14,648 nucleotides of DNA from Clostridiales bacterium (GTDB lineage Bacteria > Bacillota > Clostridia > Oscillospirales > QAMX01). Within the stretch, counting starts at the first letter, position 1. Every line of letters starts with the position of its first letter. A model generated the notes under the pieces. That model did no database searches and was not told where the DNA came from. It saw only the letters and a list, made by a program, of their open reading frames with translations. The stretch lies in the NCBI GenBank assembly GCA_003149835.1, contig QAMX01000161.1:1-14648 (forward strand), given 5' to 3'. Below are positions 1 to 6,427 of this stretch, in pieces. The position numbers were made by a program, and so were the translations under genes.

Positions 1-23
1 TAATTAGATTAACAACGATCGTA

Positions 24-49
24 AAAAGGCGCCCCGCAAGGCGCCTTTT
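24..49. terminator. Bidirectional intrinsic terminator hairpin
   Basis: A perfect 10-bp inverted repeat (AAAAGGCGCC at 24-33, GGCGCCTTTT at 40-49) with a 6-nt loop is followed by ATTTT on the plus strand and flanked by A's that become a U-tract on the minus strand. It lies about 45 nt downstream of the stop of the minus-strand DUF4251-like gene and could also end a plus-strand transcript entering from the left. Confidence 0.8.
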
Positions 50-56
50 ATTTTAC

Positions 57-76
57 CGGCTTTAAGTATAAAGCCG
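57..76. terminator. Second hairpin just downstream of the DUF4251-like gene
   Basis: CGGCTTTA (57-64) and TAAAGCCG (69-76) form a perfect 8-bp stem with a 4-nt loop. It sits between the stop codon at 95 and the stronger hairpin at 24-49. It has no clean U-tract of its own, so it may be an accessory part of a tandem terminator or an RNA-stabilising 3' stem. Confidence 0.45.
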
Positions 77-94
77 TAATTTATAAACTTCCGG

Positions 95-703
95 TCAATA
101 ACTGATGAATCCACTTCTGAAGATTCCGGATTGTGAGGTGGGAACAAGAGTTCCGGAGAAAGTCAGGTTATTACCGTTCATCATCGGGTAAACCGTTGCA
201 TTGGCATAGTTACTGCCTGCACTCAGATTGACCACAACCTGGGCGGTTAAAGCGATTCCGTTCACATAGAAGGAATAAGTGATATTTCCATGTTTATCCG
301 TATTGGTGGTGATTTGTGAAGGAGTACCCTGTACGGTGATTCCACCAAGACCGTTCGGACCGGCAATGCCGTTGAAAGCTAACTGTACATACACGGTATT
401 GCCTTTAAATTGGATGAAGTTGGTATTGTCGGATACAGGTATAGCTGAACCTCTGGGGCCATAAAGTGTACTGGCCATTAATACCCAATTCCGGTCTTTC
501 AAAGCATCTACAGCAGCGTTGAAAGCTTGTTGGTTAGCAACCTCACGGGCTTTCTTGCGAAGATCCCGCTTCACTTGTCGTTGTTGTTGTTTGGTTAGCT
601 CCTGATAATGAGTCGGAGTTTGTGTTCCTTGTACCTGTGCTTCGCTATGGAAAGCGGGCAGCATAAATACAGATACCAGCAATAAAAATAATACTCGTTT
701 CAT
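95..703 (-). CDS. Exported DUF4251-like protein
   Basis: This encodes a 202-residue protein. The N-terminus is a clear Sec signal peptide: MKR, then a hydrophobic stretch at about residues 4-18, then a likely signal peptidase I site near SEAQ|VQ at 20-23; there is no lipobox cysteine. A basic, glutamine-rich helical segment follows (about 35-60), ending in an alternating beta-like region (about 70-202) with Asn, Gly and Thr-rich strands. This arrangement resembles the DUF4251 family of Bacteroidetes periplasmic proteins of unknown function; that assignment is from memory. The start ATG at 703 is chosen because the signal peptide begins there; no Shine-Dalgarno is visible. It runs divergently from mnmE and is followed by two terminator hairpins, so it is probably monocistronic. 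No enzymatic residues are evident. Confidence 0.8.
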   Translation of the reverse strand: MKRVLFLLLVSVFMLPAFHSEAQVQGTQTPTHYQELTKQQQRQVKRDLRKKAREVANQQAFNAAVDALKDRNWVLMASTLYGPRGSAIPVSDNTNFIQFKGNTVYVQLAFNGIAGPNGLGGITVQGTPSQITTNTDKHGNITYSFYVNGIALTAQVVVNLSAGSNYANATVYPMMNGNNLTFSGTLVPTSQSGIFRSGFISY

Positions 704-847
704 AATAGGTCGTTTTTATTTAGTTGTTTTATATTATATCCGGTTATTCAGATTGTTATCATATATCACCGTTTATTAATTTCCCTCATATACGTGTTAA
801 TTTCTCCAATAGTTTTCAACCTGTATTTAAAAAAGTATAAAACTTCG

Positions 848-880
848 TTTCTGTCATGTCAGTAAAAAAGAGTACTTTTG
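848..880 (+). promoter_or_regulatory. Candidate Bacteroides-type promoter of mnmE
   Basis: TACTTTTG at 873-880 matches the Bacteroidetes -7 consensus TAnnTTTG exactly. TTTC at 848-851 is a near match to the -33 TTTG at 21 nt spacing. Transcription would start near 887, giving mnmE a leader of about 100 nt. Confidence 0.5.
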
Positions 881-988
881 TCAGAAATAGCTGTTAGGAA
901 AGGTTTTGCATATTTTATGCCATATTGGGAATGACGCTTCTAAAAAAATGATAAAATTGATTTTATAAAACGATAAATTCTGGCTATC

Positions 989-2383
989 ATGGAAACTTCT
1001 GAGGTAATTTGCGCTGTATCGACGGCTCCCGGAATCGGAGCTATCGCAGTTTTGAGAATGTCCGGGACGGGTTGTATCGCTCTTACCGACCGGATTTTCG
1101 AGTCTCCATCCGGGAAAAAACTGACCGGCGCGAAAGCGAATACAGTGCATTTCGGCAGGATCCTTGAAGAAGGTTGTTTGTTGGATGAAGTCCTGGTGAC
1201 TATTTTTCATGCACCTCATTCATTCACAGGGGAGGAGTCTGTAGAAATCGCTTGTCATGGCTCCTTGTATATCCAACAGCGTTTATTGCAGCTGTTGGTG
1301 AATCAGGGCGCCAGGATGGCTACTCCCGGCGAATTTACCCAACGGGCTTTCCTGAACGGAAAAATGGATTTGTCGCAGGCAGAAGCGGTTGCAGACTTGA
1401 TCGCCTCTTCTTCGGCTGCATCGCATCGGATGGCTCTGAAGCAAATGAAAGGTGGCTTTTCAGCTGAATTGATGAAATTGCGGGCCGAATTGTTACATAT
1501 TACTTCCTTGCTTGAGTTGGAGCTGGATTTTTCAGAGGAAGATGTTGAATTTGCCGATCGTTCGGAATTGAGACGTATTGCCGGAAATATCGATGAATTA
1601 CTGACCCGCTTGTGTAGATCTTTTTCTTTGGGAAATGTGATTAAAAATGGGGTACCTGTAGCTATTGTCGGCAATACGAATGTAGGAAAGAGTACCTTGT
1701 TGAATGCTTTGTTGCGTGAGGACCGGGCTATTGTGTCGGATATTGCCGGTACAACCCGGGATGTGATCGAAGATACGATCAATTTGAATGGAATCACTTT
1801 CCGTTTTATCGATACGGCCGGTATACGGGCCACCTCGGATGAGGTCGAAAATATCGGGATCGAAAGGACTTTTGCTAAAATCGGTCAGGCTAGTGTCGTC
1901 CTGTTATTGACCGATCTGAATCGGGGAGTAGAGTCTTTCGAAGAATATTATCATCAGGTGAAATCCCGCCTCACTTCGGATGCAAAGTTAATCATCGTCC
2001 TTAATAAAACCGATCAGGTGGAAGATTTATTGACGCCTCAGGAAACCATCCGGCTTTTTACCTCCGGTGAAGAGATTATTCCGATTTCAGCCCGTACCGG
2101 AGCAAATCTGGATCGCTTGATTCAGGAATTGACCCGGACTGTAAATCTAAATACCCTCAATACTTCCGATGTCATTGTCAGTAACGTCCGTCACTACGAA
2201 GCCCTTCGTAATGCCCGCACAGCCATCGAGCGTGTGAACGAAGGTCTTGAATCCGGACTCAGTGGCGAATTCATCTCTCAGGATATCCGTGAGTGTCTTC
2301 ATTATCTTGGTGAAATTACCGGCGAGATTACTACGGATGAGGTTCTGGGTAATATTTTTAAGAATTTTTGCATCGGGAAATAA
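989..2383 (+). CDS. mnmE: tRNA modification GTPase MnmE
   Basis: MnmE is a 464-residue cytoplasmic GTPase that works with MnmG to install the carboxymethylaminomethyl group on wobble U34 of certain tRNAs. The N-terminal folate-binding domain covers about residues 1-120, with the family motif around GEFTQRAFLNGKMDLSQAEA (114-133). The inserted G domain shows G1 GNTNVGKST (228-236), the K-loop/G2 GTTRD (254-258), G3 DTAG (275-278) and G4 NKTD (339-342). A helical domain closes on the invariant C-terminal CIGK (461-464), whose cysteine is implicated in catalysis. The length is that of the family and nothing is missing. The start at 989 fits the conserved ICAVSTAPG N-terminus; no Shine-Dalgarno is visible. 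The last 18 bp, encoding FCIGK plus stop, are the likely integration target for the accessory region that follows. Because the reading frame is intact, any insertion has preserved the gene. Confidence 0.97.
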   Translation: METSEVICAVSTAPGIGAIAVLRMSGTGCIALTDRIFESPSGKKLTGAKANTVHFGRILEEGCLLDEVLVTIFHAPHSFTGEESVEIACHGSLYIQQRLLQLLVNQGARMATPGEFTQRAFLNGKMDLSQAEAVADLIASSSAASHRMALKQMKGGFSAELMKLRAELLHITSLLELELDFSEEDVEFADRSELRRIAGNIDELLTRLCRSFSLGNVIKNGVPVAIVGNTNVGKSTLLNALLREDRAIVSDIAGTTRDVIEDTINLNGITFRFIDTAGIRATSDEVENIGIERTFAKIGQASVVLLLTDLNRGVESFEEYYHQVKSRLTSDAKLIIVLNKTDQVEDLLTPQETIRLFTSGEEIIPISARTGANLDRLIQELTRTVNLNTLNTSDVIVSNVRHYEALRNARTAIERVNEGLESGLSGEFISQDIRECLHYLGEITGEITTDEVLGNIFKNFCIGK

Positions 2384-2413
2384 TATAACTACTTGGTTGT
2401 CAATTAGTTATAT
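2366..2413. other. Candidate left attachment site (attL) at the mnmE 3' end
   Basis: The last codons of mnmE (2366-2383, FCIGK-stop) are the equivalent of the 18-bp target used by SGI1-type islands in Enterobacteriaceae. Immediately after comes an inverted repeat with 9-bp arms, ATATAACTA (2383-2391) and TAGTTATAT (2405-2413), separated by 13 nt. Such a dyad could be core-type integrase sites or simply an mnmE 3' stem. No second copy of the mnmE end is present in the window, so the matching right end, if any, lies beyond it. Confidence 0.45.
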
Positions 2414-2517
2414 CGACAGTAAAGCTATAATACTGGTGGAAAACCACTTAAATAGGGGTAAAATGGGCTGTTTTAGAAGTCATATTTTCTCTTGTTTGCT
2501 TATTATTACCGTATTTT

Positions 2518-2568
2518 TGTCCCCCAGTTGTCCCCCAGTGAGGCTTCGGGGGACAAAATTATGTCCCA
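2518..2568. repeat. Tandem TGTCCCCCAGT repeats with inverted partner
   Basis: TGTCCCCCAGT occurs twice back to back (2518-2528 and 2529-2539). GTCCCCC at 2530-2536 is inverted as GGGGGAC at 2548-2554, giving a 7-bp stem with an 11-nt loop, and TGTCCCA follows at 2562-2568. The G/C runs stand out in AT-rich surroundings. I infer arm-type integrase sites or a regulatory leader; neither is proven. Confidence 0.6.
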
Positions 2569-2795
2569 AACATATTTTGGACACATACAACTTAAAAAAC
2601 TGGTAAAAAGTTAATTATTCGAAACTATTGAGATTTCATATTGGCAATATACATAAACAAATTACAGCATTGATATACAATATACTACAATTCAAATATA
2701 TTGTAGCAGAAGTTACAGCAAATGGTATTCAGTTGGGAATGTCCAAGAAATATTATCATCACTATCTACTCGGGTAATGGACAATTATGAATCAA

Positions 2796-2837
2796 GCAAA
2801 TTATCAGCACTATTTTGAATCAGTGCCGATAATTTGC
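2796..2837. terminator. Long hairpin downstream of the 437-residue gene
   Basis: GCAAATTATCAGCACT (2796-2811) and AGTGCCGATAATTTGC (2822-2837) pair at 15 of 16 positions around a 10-nt loop. It lies 57 bp beyond the stop of the minus-strand gene ending at 2894, where a terminator would be expected, but no U-tract follows on either strand. It could instead be a protein-binding dyad or transfer-related structure. Confidence 0.4.
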
Positions 2838-2893
2838 ATACTACCGATTTTCAAATAGATTGCCGAAGTACGTCAGCCGATGAAAAATAAGAA

Positions 2894-4207
2894 TTAAGGA
2901 ACCTTAATCTTCTCCACTTCCTGCCATTCTGCAAGAGAGACAATCGCTTGGTATTGCTCCTTAGTCAAAACCGAATTAGTATCGTCCGAGCATTCGTATT
3001 CCCACGGCAGTTCGTAGACGGAGCCTTCTTCCTGATAGCCCAGATAGTTGTGATATGAGTCAGGAACCAGCCGTACATAATCCTCTTCGAGCAGGATTCT
3101 CAGGAGCTTTTCCGCATCGTATATCAGTAGCGGTGCCCCGGCCTTATACAAAGCCGTAGCCACCTCAATGGCCAGCCCGACATTGGAAGAGTAACTGTTG
3201 GAAACAACGATCATCCACCCATGTTGTCGGTCGTTTGAGGCAAAGACATTCAGACGCGAAAGTCCCAGTTCACCGTAATGGTCAGTTGCGAACCGCATGA
3301 AATCCTCCGGGCTGTCAATGTCATACATTTCCGTTACATCAACGAACTTTTTCCGCTTATAGTAGGCTACATCACGCAATTCTTCCGGAACATCCTGCGG
3401 ATCTATATAGATACGCTCGCTTAATCCCGATTTTCTGTGATAAGCTTCATACACCTCGTTGGCAATGCGGTAATAGGTGCAATACTTTCGGATGGTCATG
3501 GTTTCCAAAAGAGGGGCAGAATGCCCGTACACCGAGTCTTCCAATGCCTTGATAGCCATTTCCCGATCTTCCACCTCAACTCTGAGTTCCGGCACTATGC
3601 GATCAAGGTCCTTTCTTGCAATCCGTCCTGTACGCTGCTGGTACGGCAGGTTATACGCCACGTAATCGTTGAACCCGTCTGGATTCGCGACAACGACATC
3701 AATCATCCGTTGCAGATAGTCGAAGAGACGGGTTAGGTTCTCTCTGCACCACGTATCATCTGGCTCTGCATCCGCACACTTGGAGCGATTCGTAATGATA
3801 AAGCGAGTCCGTTTCCGGTCCGTAACACGGATTGACCGGGAGTCCCCGTATCGGCTCGAAGCGACATGGAACCAGCTGGCCTCCATCGGGTTGAATGCCA
3901 ACCAGTCAGCTAAGAACGCCTCCCGGCTGTCATATTCCCCGAAAGCAATCAACTCCTCAACATCTCCCCATTCTTCCGGAGTAGGTCGCGGCACCTCGAT
4001 ATAGAATCCCCGGTATTCATCATCGCCCATTGCGGCCAACCGCTCGAACCGATGTTGAATCTCAACCAGCCGTTCCAACATATCGCCATCAATAACAATC
4101 TCCCAATGGCGACTTTCGCCCAACGCCTCCAAATGCGAGGCGTTTAGGCCAACTTCCTTCGCCAAATCGGCAAGGAGCCTTCTATCTATGATCTTTCTTT
4201 CGTCCAT
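2894..4207 (-). CDS. Unrecognised 437-residue cytoplasmic protein
   Basis: I do not recognise a family. From the ATG at 4207 the product is 437 residues, acidic, without signal peptide or membrane segment. The N-terminus (MDERKIIDRRLLADLAKEVG) is basic and helical. A tyrosine-rich, highly charged region follows, then a segment at about 320-385 with alternating hydrophobic runs (WMIVVSNSYSSNVGLAIEVA and APLLIYDAEKLLRILLEEDY), which looks like an alpha/beta core. No nucleotide-binding or nuclease motif is evident. The frame is open upstream to a TTG at 4249 that would overlap the preceding gene by 29 bp; the ATG at 4207 is preferred, lying 13 bp after that gene's stop. It is the last gene of a likely three-gene operon with two metallophosphoesterases, so a linked role in nucleic-acid or nucleotide processing is possible but unproven. 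Confidence 0.75.
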   Translation of the reverse strand: MDERKIIDRRLLADLAKEVGLNASHLEALGESRHWEIVIDGDMLERLVEIQHRFERLAAMGDDEYRGFYIEVPRPTPEEWGDVEELIAFGEYDSREAFLADWLAFNPMEASWFHVASSRYGDSRSIRVTDRKRTRFIITNRSKCADAEPDDTWCRENLTRLFDYLQRMIDVVVANPDGFNDYVAYNLPYQQRTGRIARKDLDRIVPELRVEVEDREMAIKALEDSVYGHSAPLLETMTIRKYCTYYRIANEVYEAYHRKSGLSERIYIDPQDVPEELRDVAYYKRKKFVDVTEMYDIDSPEDFMRFATDHYGELGLSRLNVFASNDRQHGWMIVVSNSYSSNVGLAIEVATALYKAGAPLLIYDAEKLLRILLEEDYVRLVPDSYHNYLGYQEEGSVYELPWEYECSDDTNSVLTKEQYQAIVSLAEWQEVEKIKVP

Positions 4208-4220
4208 TTCTGTATGTCCA

Positions 4221-4988
4221 TTAAATTTCAATAAACTTGCTCGGATCAAATCCGTTCATTAGGTGTTCATTTTCAAAAACATATCCCATCTGGTTACAGA
4301 TTATACGGGTTCCACCAATCACAGTGCCGATGTTGGTATGCGAATGCCCGTAAATCCAGGCATCAATCCGGCTGTCAGCTATCAGTTCTCCATATTCACT
4401 GGCAAATGCGCTGTTCAGCACGGAACCCCTATGATGCTGAGCCGCTACCTGAAGTGTCGGCAGGTGATGCGTAACCACCACGATATGGGGTGCCGTACTT
4501 TCCTTGATACTTTTCTGAATAAAGTCAATACAGGTCTCGTGCATCCAGTTGAATTCCTCCACCTGCAGCAACTTCCCATCGAACTTAATCTGTCGGAAAT
4601 CATTCATGCCTTTCCACACGAAATACTCATTGTTCGGATTGACCCGTGACCACAGCGTACTCAGCACGAAGTCGGTATCATCAATGCGAACAACCTGATT
4701 CTGATAGTAGCCGACATTCTCCCGGAACATCCACCGCCATTGCAGACCCCGTTCCATCACGTCAGAATAGTTATAATATTCGTGGTTTCCGGGGACAATC
4801 AGCACCTGTCGGTAGTTCTCTGAAGCCCATTTCCAGAACTTTGTCAGTGGAGCTATCTTGTCTTTCAGGTAGAATATGTCTCCGGCCAACACCAGCACAT
4901 CGCCGGTAACCGGCAGTTCATTATGTTTCAAATATCTGCTGTTTTCCTGGAACTCCAGGTGCAAATCGCTCATGTATTGTATCCTCAT
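4221..4988 (-). CDS. Calcineurin-like metallophosphoesterase
   Basis: This is a 255-residue di-metal phosphoesterase. All signature motifs are visible: D8-x-H10 in MSDLHLEF, G36-D37 in LAGDIF, G67-N68-H69-E70 in PGNHE, H174 in VVTHHLP, and G214-H215-S216-H217 in IYGHSH. These residues coordinate two divalent metals in the family, so the enzyme should be active on a phosphomono- or diester. The substrate cannot be read from sequence; nucleotides, RNA or DNA ends and phosphoproteins are all known in the superfamily. There is no signal peptide, so it is cytoplasmic. The ATG at 4988 has a strong AAAGGAG (4998-5004) at 9 nt spacing, unusual in Bacteroidetes. It starts 1 bp after the stop of the upstream phosphoesterase gene and is followed 13 bp later by the 437-residue protein, indicating one transcript. 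Confidence 0.9.
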   Translation of the reverse strand: MRIQYMSDLHLEFQENSRYLKHNELPVTGDVLVLAGDIFYLKDKIAPLTKFWKWASENYRQVLIVPGNHEYYNYSDVMERGLQWRWMFRENVGYYQNQVVRIDDTDFVLSTLWSRVNPNNEYFVWKGMNDFRQIKFDGKLLQVEEFNWMHETCIDFIQKSIKESTAPHIVVVTHHLPTLQVAAQHHRGSVLNSAFASEYGELIADSRIDAWIYGHSHTNIGTVIGGTRIICNQMGYVFENEHLMNGFDPSKFIEI

Positions 4989-4989
4989 C

Positions 4990-5577
4990 TTATTGCTCTC
5001 CTTTCTTTGATTGTTCTATCTGTTTCTCTATGATTGCCTTTACCCGTGCAAATGAGACAGGGGTGAAATCATTGTTATCTACTCCAACATCATACTGCGT
5101 GGGAAAAAGCATCTTCAGCCTCGGAGCGTCCTTTCCGGTGTTGTGCCTGCTGGTATGTACATGTCCGAAAAGCTGCCAGGTGCCATTGTATGAACCGCCA
5201 TAGCAAAGGAACGGACAGTGATTCAGATAGATCTTCTGCTTATCTGCCTCAATATACATCTGCATCACAACCTGTTCAAAGTATTTCCTGTAGTCCTGTC
5301 TCAGATTCTTTACGTCATGGTTGCCAGTAATAAGATAGATTTTTCCGTTCAGCCTGCTCAGTACATTTATCCATTCGGCTGAACCTCCCAAACAAAAATC
5401 GCCCAGGTGAAACACGATATCATCATGACCAACCACTCTGTTCCAGTTGGAAATAATCGTTTCATTCATGTGTGACACATCCTTGAAAGGCCTGTTACAA
5501 AACCTGATGATATTGGTATGGTTGAAGTGGGTGTCGGATGTGAAAAACACCCTGCTTCCGTCAAATTTATAATTCAT
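4990..5577 (-). CDS. Second calcineurin-like metallophosphoesterase (COG4186-like)
   Basis: This is a 195-residue metallophosphoesterase with D15-x-H17 in TSDTHFNH, G59-D60 in LGDF, G85-N86-H87-D88, N119-H120-C121-P122, and G138-H139-V140-H141, followed by the YDVGVD strand (162-167). The pattern TSDTHFNHTNIIRFCNRPF is characteristic of the short COG4186-type calcineurin-like phosphoesterases, often found in phages and mobile elements. The reading frame stays open to an ATG at 5685, but I place the start at 5577. There the consensus AAAGGAG (5581-5587) lies 3 nt upstream and the protein begins just before the first metal motif, while the extra 36 residues look like untranslated leader. It is the first gene of the phosphoesterase operon and ends 1 bp before the next gene. 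It is only distantly similar to its neighbour, so this is not a recent duplication. Confidence 0.88.
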   Translation of the reverse strand: MNYKFDGSRVFFTSDTHFNHTNIIRFCNRPFKDVSHMNETIISNWNRVVGHDDIVFHLGDFCLGGSAEWINVLSRLNGKIYLITGNHDVKNLRQDYRKYFEQVVMQMYIEADKQKIYLNHCPFLCYGGSYNGTWQLFGHVHTSRHNTGKDAPRLKMLFPTQYDVGVDNNDFTPVSFARVKAIIEKQIEQSKKGEQ

Positions 5578-5692
5578 AATCTCCTTTAGTTTTGTGCGCA
5601 TCACTGCGCGGTTCATATAAAATCTAATGCCCATGGACGGAAATGACGGAGAAGGTCGCATGATGCGAACGTCACCAGTGGGCAAAATAAAA

Positions 5693-5725
5693 CCGTTGAA
5701 AAGTTTGGTAAGGACTTTCCAACGG
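5693..5725. repeat. 12-bp imperfect inverted repeat in the phosphoesterase leader
   Basis: CCGTTGAAAAGT (5693-5704) and ACTTTCCAACGG (5714-5725) pair at 11 of 12 positions around a 9-nt loop. It lies about 115 bp upstream of the chosen phosphoesterase start on the minus strand. It could be an operator or a leader RNA stem. Confidence 0.4.
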
Positions 5726-5943
5726 CTTCAATTAATTCTGGAGGGATATCTGCATCTAATATATCCCAGCCTGTTTATAATATGTTCGTCGGAAAGTGCT
5801 TTTGAATTTATCGAAGGATTCAATGCTTGAAGTTTGAACATATGGCATACGCTCAAAGCATGATATGCTTCGATATGATATATTTGATAATATGTTCATT
5901 CTATTTTGTTGCATCGTGTCTTTATAAATTTCCAATTACGTGG

Positions 5944-5951
5944 CAAAATTA
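5944..5951 (-). promoter_or_regulatory. Candidate -7 element for the phosphoesterase operon
   Basis: Read on the minus strand this is TAATTTTG, an exact match to the Bacteroidetes -7 consensus TAnnTTTG. No convincing -33 TTTG is present at the right spacing. If used, the leader before the start at 5577 would be about 360 nt. Confidence 0.3.
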
Positions 5952-6070
5952 AGGAATATTTCAGGAAATGCACCTAACTAAAGTCAGGAAATTGATCTTT
6001 TCCTTAGGTCCAATATTGATTTTCCTCCGAACCTTGGTAAGATTTCCCTCCGTAATGGCCTGATGTCGGT

Positions 6071-6278
6071 TTATTTTGGGATATATGGCAAAATCTGTTT
6101 GTTCCTGTTTTCTATGACCTCTTTCTGGCATGCACAAAGCCTATAAGAAATATTCTCACCTGATTCTATACCGAATTTTTTGCAAAAATTCGGTATGCCT
6201 TTTATGACAATTTCGACAAATCTGTGTCTTTTTGTCAAAATTGTTATCACCTTCAATTACTTTTTGGGCAAATGTCAT
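6071..6278 (-). pseudogene. Small zinc-ribbon-like ORF broken by a 1-nt frameshift
   Basis: From the ATG at 6278 an ORF of 40 codons ends at 6156 and includes C21-R-N-C24-H-K-R-H28. A second open frame, shifted by one, continues to a stop at 6071 and contains a CAC motif (LCACQKEV). Removing one A from the A6 run at 6176-6181 (minus strand) joins them into a 68-residue protein. Its pattern is CxxC, about 23 residues, then CxC, with a basic C-terminus ending in ILPYIPK. This cysteine pattern resembles small treble-clef or zinc-ribbon domains. The A-run sits in a palindrome that would become exactly symmetric without the extra A. It may be a decayed gene, a sequencing error in a homopolymer, or a slippery site. 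The function is unknown. Confidence 0.4.
6168..6196. repeat. Perfect 13-bp inverted repeat
   Basis: ATACCGAATTTTT (6168-6180) and AAAAATTCGGTAT (6184-6196) are exact inverse copies with a 3-nt centre. It lies within the broken zinc-ribbon ORF. On the plus strand GCCTTTTATG follows, a weak U-tract, so an inefficient terminator is possible. Confidence 0.5.
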
Positions 6279-6427
6279 ATGTTCGCTATGGAGAAACATA
6301 ACCTACTGATTTGAGATGTACCGATTCTCTACCTATATTGAACATCCACAATACCATTCATTTGCGCAGAAAAATTCAAGGAAAAACATTGGAATATGGA
6401 ATCTATCAACTAAATTTGCAACTACAT

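Larger units (their letters stand above)
2384..2893. other. 510-bp gene-free junction region with repeats
   Basis: No convincing gene lies between mnmE and the stop of the minus-strand gene at 2894. The stretch holds, in order: the 9-bp dyad after mnmE; a small GTGG/CCAC hairpin (2436-2447); two tandem TGTCCCCCAGT repeats with an inverted GGGGGAC partner (2518-2554); a related TGTCCCA (2562-2568); a 9-bp dyad TACAATATA/TATATTGTA (2676-2684, 2697-2705) flanked by TTACAGCA copies; and a 16-bp-arm hairpin (2796-2837). Its position after mnmE suggests an integrase-leader and attachment region from which the integrase gene has gone. Confidence 0.5.
5780..6284. repeat. Four dispersed ATATGTTC / GAACATAT boxes
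   Basis: ATATGTTC occurs at 5780-5787, 5890-5897 and 6277-6284, and its inverse GAACATAT at 5836-5843. Two copies extend to ATAATATGTTC exactly 110 bp apart (5777-5787 and 5887-5897). The copies at 5835-5843 and 5890-5898 form a 9-bp inverted pair, TGAACATAT/ATATGTTCA, enclosing a smaller dyad AAGCAT-gat-ATGCTT. I saw no further copies elsewhere in the window. A binding-site cluster for a regulator is a reasonable inference. Confidence 0.45.

Noticed and set aside
1303..1833. 176-codon minus-strand frame inside mnmE
   Set aside because: It overlaps the conserved GTPase domain on the other strand and shows no protein-like pattern.
2518..2568. TGTCCCCCAGT repeats as a CRISPR-like array
   Set aside because: Only two adjacent copies without spacers, and no cas genes are present.
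2247..2606. 119-codon plus-strand frame across the mnmE end
   Set aside because: It overlaps the conserved CIGK end of mnmE in another frame and runs into the repeat region; no family resemblance.
5903..5916. TTGTTGCATCG as a second copy of the mnmE end (attR)
   Set aside because: Only about nine bases agree with the FCIGK region, which is not beyond chance and has no accompanying recombinase.
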